Of a DNA stretch of 7,909 nucleotides, positions 1 through 5,175 are shown piece by piece. Origin of the DNA: RGIG529 sp963929765. GTDB lineage: Bacteria; Bacillota; Clostridia; Oscillospirales; Oscillospiraceae. The notes beneath the pieces are model-generated. The model was given only the letters and a program-made list of their open reading frames with translations, did not search any database and was not told where the DNA came from. Each line of letters begins with the position of its first letter. Position 1 is the stretch's first letter. Position numbers and translations under genes: made by a program. The stretch lies in contig CAWVKD010000073.1 in the NCBI GenBank assembly GCA_963929765.1, positions 1 to 7,909 on the forward strand. Reading direction: 5' to 3'.

Positions 1-98
1 ACGAGCAGAAAGGAGCGACCAGCTATGACGAAATAGAGAGAGAAAACCCGAGAGGAATTGACTTTCAAGACTTGAGGTGGGGGAATCATATGCCCTAG
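1..98 (+). CDS. C-terminal end of an unidentified protein (5' partial)
   Basis: One plus-strand frame is open from the left edge to a TAG at 96-98. It gives a charged, soluble-looking tail of about 31 residues containing SYDEIERENPRGIDFQDLRWG and ending NHMP. The other two plus frames stop early, at 26-28 and 34-36. A strong hairpin terminator begins 70 bases downstream, as expected after a plus-strand gene end. I do not recognise the family from this tail. One minus-strand frame is also free of stops here, so the strand assignment is probable rather than certain. Confidence 0.45.
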   Translation, partial: EQKGATSYDEIERENPRGIDFQDLRWGNHMP

Positions 99-168
99 AT
101 GAATATTTCTACATCGGCTTCTGGATTTTAGTCTCCGGGAACACAAAAGGGAATTGGGAGTAAAACAA

Positions 169-194
169 AAAAGTGGTGCAGGTGCACCACTTTT
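169..194. terminator. Perfect-hairpin terminator, probably bidirectional
   Basis: A 12-bp perfect inverted repeat (169-180 with 183-194) has core GTGGTGCA / TGCACCAC flanked by an A-run on the left and a T-run on the right. The central GG, opened by the inner pairs, forms the loop. The A/T flanks let it work in both directions. It would end the plus-strand gene at the left edge and could block readthrough coming from the right. Confidence 0.75.
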
Positions 195-223
195 GCTCAA
201 ATCACATTTTTAGACGGTTATTA

Positions 224-266
224 TGAGGCTCACTTTTTGGTGCAGTCTCATCTGCAAAAAACCTCA
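224..266. other. Bulged hairpin of unknown role
   Basis: TGAGG (224-228) pairs with CCTCA (262-266), and TTTTT plus TGCAG (234-245, with GG bulged) pairs with CTGCA plus AAAAA (252-261). The loop is TCTCAT (246-251) and CTCAC is bulged on the left. It lies between the terminator at 169-194 and the tRNA-Ser terminator, in a stretch (99-361) where I see no gene. It may be a decayed terminator or a transcript end. Confidence 0.35.
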
Positions 267-294
267 TCAGTAGTAAAAAATGATCCCGAACATA

Positions 295-327
295 GAAGAA
301 AACCCCCGTTATACGGGGGTTTTCTTC
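295..327 (-). terminator. Terminator of tRNA-Ser
   Basis: A 15-bp perfect stem (295-309 with 313-327) with a 3-base loop contains five G-C pairs (CCCCC / GGGGG) and an A/T tract built into the stem ends, giving TTTTCTTC on the distal side in either direction. It sits about 35 bases past the 3' end of the minus-strand tRNA-Ser. A second small hairpin (330-338 with 344-352, CAAGG core) lies in the trailer between the tRNA and this terminator. Confidence 0.85.
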
Positions 328-361
328 GTGTCGCCTTGTTCTCCAAGGTGACGTCATAATA

Positions 362-450
362 TGGCGGAGACGGTGGGATTCGAACCCACGAGCCCTTGCG
401 GACTACCTGATTTCGAGTCAGGCTCGTTATGACCACTTCGATACGTCTCC
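362..450 (-). tRNA. tRNA-Ser (anticodon CGA)
   Basis: On the minus strand the acceptor GGAGACG (450-444) pairs with CGTCTCC (372-366), followed by discriminator G (365) and encoded CCA (364-362). The anticodon stem CCTGA / TCAGG holds loop CTCGAAA, with anticodon CGA at plus positions 413-415, reading UCG. The long variable arm and 89-base length are typical of class II serine tRNAs. The T-arm contains GTGGG TTCGAAT CCCAC. It stands alone and diverges from the smr-xpt-pyrB operon. Confidence 0.97.
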
Positions 451-462
451 AAAATATGTTTT

Positions 463-492
463 AATATCAATTTAATAATGATATAGGATCAA
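463..492 (-). promoter_or_regulatory. Possible promoter for tRNA-Ser
   Basis: On the minus strand TTGATC (492-487) and GATATT (468-463) are 18 bases apart and lie just upstream of the tRNA 5' end at 450. The match to the consensus is only moderate. A competing reading (TTGAAT farther upstream with TATATC) is also possible, so the exact boxes are uncertain. Confidence 0.3.
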
Positions 493-564
493 ACATGAGA
501 AGTGATTCAACTGCGTATTTAAAATACAACATTTTAAACTCCTTGTCAATTCTAAATCCACATA

Positions 565-593
565 TTGTTATTTTCTATATTTTCCGTTATAAT
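565..593 (+). promoter_or_regulatory. Sigma-A-type promoter of the smr-xpt-pyrB operon
   Basis: The -35 box TTGTTA (565-570) and a consensus -10 box TATAAT (588-593) are separated by exactly 17 bases. Transcription should start near 600, giving a leader of about 55 bases before the ATG at 655. That is too short for a purine riboswitch or a PyrR-type attenuator. The TTG of the -35 box has also been read as an upstream in-frame start, which the promoter position argues against. Confidence 0.8.
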
Positions 594-654
594 AGCAGAT
601 GAAATCGAAAACAGACGAGTTTTTATTGCGCCAAATAATTATTGGAGGATAAGA

Positions 655-1005
655 ATGAGTGGTGATTTGAGAGAAGTCAATTTGGAGATAGGAAAACCCA
701 TAGTAGATGTAGCAATTCGAAGATTGACTTTTGAGATCCATCATAGCCGTCGGTTGGGAGTATCTGTTTTGAAAATCATCCATGGGTATGGCTCCACTGG
801 GACAGGAGGAAAAATCCGAGTAGCAGCCAGAAGATATTTAATGTCTTTAGAGGCCCGAGGAGAGATTAAAGGGATCATTCCGGGAGAGGTATTCTCTATT
901 TTTGACGAAACAACACGACAAGCTTTTTTGATATGTGATGCACTGCGCCAAGACCGAGATTTAGAGCGACACAATAATGGTGTTACATTTATTTTGTTGG
1001 CGTAG
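655..1005 (+). CDS. Small stand-alone Smr-domain-like protein
   Basis: The 116-residue product resembles the C-terminal Smr (small MutS-related) domain. A beta-strand (VNLEIG, residues 8-13) is followed by an amphipathic helix and then the motif IIHGYGSTGTGGKIR (41-55), which corresponds to the IIHGxGTGxLR nucleic-acid-binding/nuclease loop of MutS2/Smr proteins. A second helix (about 56-70) follows. No MutS ATPase part is present. Smr domains are known to bind or nick branched DNA or to cleave RNA on stalled ribosomes, but the role of this short form is unknown. I chose the ATG at 655 because GGAGG lies six bases upstream (644-648); the in-frame TTG at 565 lies in the promoter. It is the first gene of an operon with xpt and pyrB. 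Family assignment rests on the motif alone. Confidence 0.7.
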   Translation: MSGDLREVNLEIGKPIVDVAIRRLTFEIHHSRRLGVSVLKIIHGYGSTGTGGKIRVAARRYLMSLEARGEIKGIIPGEVFSIFDETTRQAFLICDALRQDRDLERHNNGVTFILLA

Positions 1006-1038
1006 AGAATACAGAAAAATTGAAGGAAAGGAACGAAC

Positions 1039-1608
1039 ATGGAAGAGCTGAAACGGCGTATTTTAAGCGATGCAAAAGTACAGGAAGGGGATATTATACA
1101 AGTAGATATGTTTTTGAACCACTATTTGGATATTTCCTTACTGGAATCGATGGGTGCTGTTCTGGCCAAACGATTTCGTGGAAGCGGAGTGACTAAAATA
1201 TTAACAGTTGAAACATCTGGTATTCCATTAGCCTGTTTCACAGCACGCAGCATGGGCGTAGATGCAGTATTTGCTAGGAGATTCCAGACAGGGTATATGA
1301 ATCACGCAGTTTATTCTTCCGAAATTCATTCTTTTGCGCTTGATAAAGCGTATACATTGCGTGTGACAGAAAACTGTTTATCAGACCATGATAAAGTTTT
1401 GATTATAGATGATATTCTAGCCAGTGGACAGGCCATCTTAGGCCTGTTGGAAATTGTTGCAAAAGCAGGAGCAGACGTTGTTGGTGTTGGTGTGGCAATC
1501 GAAAAGGCAATGCGAGATGGTGGCGCATTATTGCGGCGTATGGGCCTACGAGTGGAAGCTTTGGCAACAGTAGAGCGAGTGGAAAATGGCAGGATTTATT
1601 TGAAGTAA
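1039..1608 (+). CDS. xpt: Xanthine phosphoribosyltransferase
   Basis: This enzyme converts xanthine plus PRPP to XMP plus pyrophosphate, a cytosolic purine-salvage step. The 189 residues match the length and pattern of Bacillus subtilis Xpt from end to end: MEELKRRI at the start, FLNHYLDISLL (25-35) with the conserved base-binding Asn27, KILTVETSGIP (53-63), VFARR (77-81), LSDHDKVLIIDDILASGQA (114-132) carrying the PRPP loop, and VGVGVAIEK (148-156). AAAGGA (1027-1032) sits six bases before the ATG. The gap from the smr-like gene is 33 bases and to pyrB 23 bases, so the three are probably co-transcribed. No guanine riboswitch precedes it, unlike the B. subtilis xpt operon, so any purine control must act elsewhere. 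Confidence 0.95.
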   Translation: MEELKRRILSDAKVQEGDIIQVDMFLNHYLDISLLESMGAVLAKRFRGSGVTKILTVETSGIPLACFTARSMGVDAVFARRFQTGYMNHAVYSSEIHSFALDKAYTLRVTENCLSDHDKVLIIDDILASGQAILGLLEIVAKAGADVVGVGVAIEKAMRDGGALLRRMGLRVEALATVERVENGRIYLK

Positions 1609-1631
1609 AAATTCTGCGGGAGGATAAGCTA

Positions 1632-2711
1632 ATGTTACTGCGAAATTTAGTAGATTTTGAAGATTTGACACGAGCGGAATGGGAAACATTATATGAGAGT
1701 TGTTGCCGTATGATAGAGCGACCGGCTGACTTTATAGATACATGTCGAGGAAAAGTTTCCTGTAATTTATTTTATGAACCATCAACACGAACCAATTTTT
1801 CTTTCCAAACCGCCATGTTACGTTTGGGAGGAAGTGTTTTTGGTTTTGCAGATCCTAACTCATCTTCCGTTGCAAAAGGAGAGACATTGAGAGATACCGT
1901 TAAAATGGTATCCAATTATGCAGATGTGATTGTGATACGGAGCCCGCATGAAGGCGCGGCCAAAGCAGCATCTCTCTATGCTGATGTACCTGTTATCAAT
2001 GCAGGAGATGGGGGACATATGCACCCCACGCAGACCATGACTGATCTGACAACCATTACGAGGCTGCGGGGAAGTATTGACCATCTGTCTATTGGTCTTT
2101 GTGGAGATTTGAAGAATGGACGCACGGTTCATTCATTGATAAAAGCACTGGCAAAGTTTGAAAAGATCAAATTTTATCTTATTTCTCCAAGAGAGTTGGC
2201 GGTTCCCGAATATATACGGATCTTCATGAAAGAAAACCATCAATGGAATGTGGAAGTAACTCATTTAGATGCTGTTATACCTCAATTGGATGTATTATAT
2301 ATGACACGAATTCAAAGAGAGCGTTTCGCAGATCCACTAGAATATGAACGCAATAAAGGCGTGTACATTTTAACAAAGCGAAAGCTGGAGAGAGCAAAAA
2401 AAACATTGTTGGTTATGCACCCCCTTCCCAGAGTAGATGAAATTGCTTTGGACGTTGATGACGATCCTCGAGCGGTGTATTTTCAACAGGCGCGATTTGG
2501 CATGTTTATTCGTATGGCGCTTTTGGCAGATCTGGCCCATCAAGGAAGGAGAACGCCACCACCTGTATCAATTGGAAAAGAGCGGCGCTGTTCAAATCCA
2601 AATTGTATTACGAAAGAAGAAACGTATCTGCCACCATTGACCAGATGGATTGGTGGTGTGGAATGTTGCGCATATTGTGACAAGGAAATTGAAGAGAAAA
2701 CAGAAGCGTAA
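1632..2711 (+). CDS. pyrB: Aspartate carbamoyltransferase with fused C-terminal PyrI-like zinc module
   Basis: It catalyses carbamoyl phosphate plus L-aspartate to N-carbamoyl-aspartate, the committed step of pyrimidine synthesis. Catalytic motifs are intact: FYEPSTRTNFSF (47-58) and AKGET (81-85, Lys82) for carbamoyl phosphate, HPTQT (131-135), GDLKNGRTVHSL (158-169), MTRIQRERF (224-232) for aspartate, HPLPR (263-267) and YFQQARFGMF (283-292). The catalytic part ends near residue 305. A linker then leads to CSNPNC (320-325) and CAYC (346-349), a C-x4-C...C-x2-C arrangement like the zinc domain of E. coli PyrI (CPNSNC / CKYC), ending DKEI. The PyrI nucleotide-binding domain is absent, so the usual ATP/CTP control is not expected. 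At 359 residues it is about 50 longer than ordinary PyrB. GGGAGGA (1618-1624) is seven bases before the ATG. No separate pyrI follows. Confidence 0.94.
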   Translation: MLLRNLVDFEDLTRAEWETLYESCCRMIERPADFIDTCRGKVSCNLFYEPSTRTNFSFQTAMLRLGGSVFGFADPNSSSVAKGETLRDTVKMVSNYADVIVIRSPHEGAAKAASLYADVPVINAGDGGHMHPTQTMTDLTTITRLRGSIDHLSIGLCGDLKNGRTVHSLIKALAKFEKIKFYLISPRELAVPEYIRIFMKENHQWNVEVTHLDAVIPQLDVLYMTRIQRERFADPLEYERNKGVYILTKRKLERAKKTLLVMHPLPRVDEIALDVDDDPRAVYFQQARFGMFIRMALLADLAHQGRRTPPPVSIGKERRCSNPNCITKEETYLPPLTRWIGGVECCAYCDKEIEEKTEA

Positions 2712-2751
2712 TTTTATTTTTCAAAAATATGCAATTTCCATCAAAAAAATA

Positions 2752-2781
2752 TTGACAACAAATGGTTTTATATGCTATTAT
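2752..2781 (+). promoter_or_regulatory. Promoter of the tRNA cluster
   Basis: Consensus TTGACA (2752-2757) is followed after 18 bases by TATTAT (2776-2781), with an extended -10 TG at 2773-2774. The expected start near 2788 lies about 20 bases before tRNA-Gly. No convincing terminator separates pyrB (stop at 2709-2711) from this promoter; only an AT-only palindrome occurs at 2716-2728. Readthrough from pyrB into the tRNAs is therefore possible. Confidence 0.85.
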
Positions 2782-2809
2782 AGTTGAGCTGGCATCTGAA
2801 GAACAAATT

Positions 2810-2883
2810 GCGGGTGTAGTTCAATGGTAGAATCCCAGCCTTCCAAGCTGGTCGCGTGGGTTCGATTCCCATCACCCGCTCCA
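2810..2883 (+). tRNA. tRNA-Gly (anticodon TCC)
   Basis: Acceptor GCGGGTG pairs with CACCCGC (2873-2879), with discriminator T and encoded CCA (2881-2883). The anticodon stem CCAGC / GCTGG encloses CTTCCAA, with anticodon TCC at 2842-2844. The T-arm has GTGGG TTCGATT CCCAT. It is the first tRNA of a five-tRNA cluster. Confidence 0.97.
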
Positions 2884-2894
2884 TACCGCTATAC

Positions 2895-2971
2895 GCGCCT
2901 GTAGCTCAGCTGGATAGAGCAACTGCCTTCTAAGCAGTAGGCCAGGGGTTCGAATCCCTTCAGGCGTGCCA
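2895..2971 (+). tRNA. tRNA-Arg (anticodon TCT)
   Basis: Acceptor GCGCCTG (2895-2901) pairs with CAGGCGT (2961-2967), so the first pair is a G-U wobble. Discriminator G and encoded CCA (2969-2971) follow. The anticodon stem ACTGC / GCAGT encloses CTTCTAA, with anticodon TCT at 2929-2931, reading AGA/AGG. The spacer from tRNA-Gly is 11 bases. Confidence 0.96.
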
Positions 2972-2976
2972 GATGC

Positions 2977-3076
2977 ACATGTGGGAAATGGCGATTGCCT
3001 TTGAAAAAAAGTAAATCGTTTTCTGCGTTGCAAGTGCAGGAGGGCGGCGAGTGGCAATGGCTGTTTTCCAACGTGT
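2977..3076. repeat. Long imperfect inverted repeat in the tRNA-Arg/tRNA-His spacer
   Basis: The 112-base spacer (2972-3083) is far longer than the other gaps in the cluster (11, 9 and 29 bases). Its ends are complementary: 2977-2988 with 3065-3076, and 2989-2999 with 3053-3063. This gives about 23 pairs including three G-U, with two mismatches and one bulged base. The loop of about 53 bases contains GAAAAAAAG and CTGC...GCAG. No gene of meaningful size lies within; the only start, ATG at 2988, gives eight codons. It may be a processing structure or a small palindromic intergenic element. Confidence 0.6.
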
Positions 3077-3083
3077 ATGACAT

Positions 3084-3161
3084 GGTGGGTGTAGCTCAGG
3101 TGGTTAGAGCGCCAGGTTGTGGCCCTGGAGGCCGTCGGTTCGAGTCCGATCATCCACCCCA
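3084..3161 (+). tRNA. tRNA-His (anticodon GTG)
   Basis: Acceptor GTGGGTG (3085-3091) pairs with CATCCAC (3151-3157). The extra 5' G (3084) faces C73 (3158), the diagnostic G-1 identity element of tRNA-His, and is encoded in the DNA. CCA is at 3159-3161. The anticodon stem CCAGG / CCTGG encloses TTGTGGC, with anticodon GTG at 3119-3121. Confidence 0.97.
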
Positions 3162-3170
3162 ACCATATAT

Positions 3171-3246
3171 TGGGATGTAGCCAAGTCGGTAAGGCACCAG
3201 ACTTTGACTCTGGCATTCGCAGGTTCGAGTCCTGCCATCCCAGCCA
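3171..3246 (+). tRNA. tRNA-Gln (anticodon TTG)
   Basis: Acceptor TGGGATG (3171-3177) pairs with CATCCCA (3236-3242), with discriminator G and encoded CCA (3244-3246). The anticodon stem CCAGA / TCTGG encloses CTTTGAC, with anticodon TTG at 3204-3206. The TGGGATG acceptor with its weak first pair is typical of bacterial glutamine tRNAs. Confidence 0.97.
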
Positions 3247-3275
3247 CCTTTTTCAACAACCAATAGAAGATATGT

Positions 3276-3351
3276 GACCCATTAGCTCAGTCGGCAGAGC
3301 ACCTGCCTTTTAAGCAGGGTGTCCCGCGTTCGAGTCGCGGATGGGTCACCA
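3276..3351 (+). tRNA. tRNA-Lys (anticodon TTT)
   Basis: Acceptor GACCCAT (3276-3282) pairs with ATGGGTC (3341-3347), with discriminator A and encoded CCA (3349-3351). The anticodon stem CCTGC / GCAGG encloses CTTTTAA, with anticodon TTT at 3309-3311. It is the last tRNA of the cluster; the terminator stem begins at the final A of its CCA. Confidence 0.97.
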
Positions 3352-3393
3352 AAGAAAAAACCTGTATCTATAAAGGATACAGGTTTTTTCTTT
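3351..3393 (+). terminator. Terminator of the tRNA cluster
   Basis: An 18-bp perfect stem (3351-3368 with 3376-3393) with loop TATAAAG has core CCTGTATC / GATACAGG, followed by TTTTTTCTTT. The symmetric A/T flanks would also stop transcription coming from the right. Confidence 0.93.
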
Positions 3394-3598
3394 GTTTAAG
3401 AGAAATGATTCGATATTAGGTATCGGATCACCTTTGCAGATTTGACGATTTCTAATGGGTCTGTGACTTGTGAATGACTCAGTAGAGTTTTTTACCTTTG
3501 GACAGCAGAGCACAGGAGCTGCTAACCATATGGGATTGCTGGCCTTACTATGGATCATGATGAGTACATCAAAAAGGAGAGGAGAACTCTCATGTTAT
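3394..3598. other. Geneless spacer between two terminators
   Basis: I find no credible gene in this 205-base stretch. It holds a small 9-bp hairpin (3407-3415 with 3421-3429, including one G-T pair). It also holds a strong ribosome-site-like AAAAGGAGAGGAG (ending near 3585) placed a few bases before ATG TTA TAA (3592-3600), a two-codon open frame that runs directly into the livF terminator. A 39-codon frame from ATG 3530 also runs through that terminator. The stretch may be the remnant of a lost gene. Confidence 0.5.
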
Positions 3599-3643
3599 AA
3601 AAACCAACCAGCTGTTTCATTCAAAAACAGCTGGTTGGTTTTT
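3599..3643 (-). terminator. Terminator of the liv operon
   Basis: A 19-bp perfect stem (3599-3617 with 3625-3643) with a 7-base loop has core CCAACCAGCTG / CAGCTGGTTGG and an A/T tract at each end, so it ends in TTTTT in both directions. It starts 24 bases past the livF stop codon on the minus strand and closes the operon. It also insulates livF from plus-strand transcription. Confidence 0.93.
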
Positions 3644-3667
3644 GAGTAAATTCACTGTGTATGTAAA

Positions 3668-4369
3668 TTAACCGCCTAAATATGCTTTTCGCACAGCATC
3701 GTTTTTTAAGAGTGCAGAGGCTTCATCGGCCAATACAATCTCTCCAGTTTCTAAAACGTAGCCTCGATTGGCAATACTCAATGCCATTTGAGCATTTTGC
3801 TCAACTAAGAGAATGGTTGTTCCGCTTTTGTTAAGTTCCTTGATAATATCAAAGATTTGTTGCACCAAAAGGGGAGCCAATCCCATAGATGGTTCATCCA
3901 TCATGATCAGCTTAGGACGGCTCATCAATGCACGTCCAATAGCCAGCATTTGTTGCTCACCGCCAGATAAAGTACCTGCAATTTGGCGGCGACGCTCTTT
4001 CAGGCGGGGAAACCGTTCATAGACATTGGCCATATCTGTTTTGATTTCAGCTGAAGTACGGGAGTAGCCTCCAATCTCCAGATTCTCTTCCACTGAAAGT
4101 TGCTGGAAAATACGTCGTCCTTCTGGTACATGAGCAAGTCCTTTCCGAGCTAGGACATGTGTACTAGTATGGCTGATGTCTTCATCTAAAAAGGAGATAC
4201 TACCAGTTGTGGAGCGAAGCAGCCCAGAGATGGTTTTTAATATTGTGCTTTTACCAGCGCCATTGGCACCGATTAAGGTAACAATCTCGCCCTCTTTTAC
4301 ATCAAAGGAGATGCCATGAATAGCATGAATAGCACCGTAATATACATTGATGTTATCAACCTTTAGCAT
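3668..4369 (-). CDS. livF: Branched-chain amino acid ABC transporter ATP-binding protein LivF
   Basis: This is one of the two cytoplasmic ATPases of the importer. The product of 233 residues has Walker A GANGAGKST (34-42), signature LSGGEQQ (135-141), Walker B LIMMDEPSMGLAP (154-166) and the LivF-type switch LVEQN (188-192), where Gln replaces the usual His as in other LivF proteins. VPEGRRIFQQLSVEENL (81-97) is also typical. I chose ATG 4369 rather than GTG 4378. MLKVDNINVYYGAIHA is the usual LivF start, and GAGAGGAG (4387-4380) lies about 10 bases upstream, whereas it almost touches the GTG. The chosen start lies five bases beyond the livG stop codon; the GTG would instead overlap it. It is the last gene of the operon. 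Confidence 0.94.
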   Translation of the reverse strand: MLKVDNINVYYGAIHAIHGISFDVKEGEIVTLIGANGAGKSTILKTISGLLRSTTGSISFLDEDISHTSTHVLARKGLAHVPEGRRIFQQLSVEENLEIGGYSRTSAEIKTDMANVYERFPRLKERRRQIAGTLSGGEQQMLAIGRALMSRPKLIMMDEPSMGLAPLLVQQIFDIIKELNKSGTTILLVEQNAQMALSIANRGYVLETGEIVLADEASALLKNDAVRKAYLGG

Positions 4370-4374
4370 ACCAT

Positions 4375-5175
4375 TCACTCTCCTCTCTGTTGGCCCAAAT
4401 AGGCTTCAATGACGACAGGATTGTTCTTAATTTCGTCTGGTGTTCCTTGTGCAATGATTAGACCGTAATTTAGAACCAGAATTCTTTCACAAATTCCCAT
4501 AACCAAGCTCATATCATGTTCAATGAGAATGATTGCTACATTGAATTGATCTCGAATATCACGAATGGTAGTCATGAGTTCAGCTGTTTCAGAGGGGTTC
4601 ATACCAGCAGCAGGTTCATCCAGCAATAGGACTTTCGGATTGGTTGCCAACGCTCGTACAATCTCTAACCGGCGCTGGGCGCCATATGGCAAGCTGCCAG
4701 CTTTTTGATCTGCCAAATCTTCCATATTGAAGACAGATAACAGTTCCAAAGCTAGTTTTGTTGCCGCTTTCTCTTCGCGCCAATAACTGGGAAGACGTAA
4801 AATAGCAGATAACATAGAGTACTTCATGCCATTGTGCAATGCGATTTTGACATTATCAATGACAGAAATATTATGGAACAAACGAATATTCTGAAAAGTT
4901 CTTGCAATACCAAACTGAGAGACTTCGTGAGGTGCTTTCCCCTTTGTACTTTTACCCGTTACTTGGATATTTCCCCGTGAAGGCTGATATACACTGGTTA
5001 ATAGATTGAAGATGGTGGTTTTTCCTGCTCCATTGGGACCGATCAGTCCTACAATTTCACGATCTTTTACTTGGATATTAAAATCATCTAGCGCTTGTAA
5101 GCCACCGAAATCAATTCCTAAATGAGAGACATCCAAAATATAGGGAGAATCGTTTTGAACAGGTTTATGACTCAT
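4375..5175 (-). CDS. livG: Branched-chain amino acid ABC transporter ATP-binding protein LivG
   Basis: This is the second ATPase of the importer, expected to pair with LivF beneath LivH/LivM. The 266-residue product has Walker A GPNGAGKTT (46-54), Q-loop FQN (Gln95), the LivG-type signature LPYGAQRRLEIVRAL (162-176), Walker B VLLLDEPAAGMNP (182-194) and H-loop IEHD (His220). RTFQNIRLF (92-100) and the C-terminal PVVIEAYLG (253-261) are typical of the LivG subfamily. A near-ideal AAGGAGG (5190-5184) lies eight bases before the ATG, inside the 3' end of livM. The livM stop overlaps this gene by 11 bases, so translation is probably coupled. The first 10 residues before YILDVSHL are a slightly long N-terminal extension. 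Confidence 0.96.
   Translation of the reverse strand: MSHKPVQNDSPYILDVSHLGIDFGGLQALDDFNIQVKDREIVGLIGPNGAGKTTIFNLLTSVYQPSRGNIQVTGKSTKGKAPHEVSQFGIARTFQNIRLFHNISVIDNVKIALHNGMKYSMLSAILRLPSYWREEKAATKLALELLSVFNMEDLADQKAGSLPYGAQRRLEIVRALATNPKVLLLDEPAAGMNPSETAELMTTIRDIRDQFNVAIILIEHDMSLVMGICERILVLNYGLIIAQGTPDEIKNNPVVIEAYLGQQRGE

Noticed and set aside
565..654. Upstream TTG start extending the smr-like protein by 30 residues
   Set aside because: The TTG is part of the -35 box and the -10 box lies within the extension; the ATG at 655 has a good ribosome site.
594..1038. Purine riboswitch or pyrimidine attenuator controlling xpt/pyrB
   Set aside because: The leader is only about 55 bases, the smr-xpt gap is 33 bases, and neither a three-way-junction purine aptamer nor an attenuator with T-run is visible.
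2872..3216. Minus-strand frames with peptides such as GLEPTASRATTWRSNHLSYTHH
   Set aside because: They lie antisense to the tRNA-Arg, tRNA-His and tRNA-Gln genes; this type of peptide is a well-known false translation of tRNA genes.
3346..3558. 70-codon minus-strand frame upstream of the tRNA terminator
   Set aside because: It has no ribosome site, runs through the terminator hairpin and into tRNA-Lys, and shows no recognisable protein pattern.
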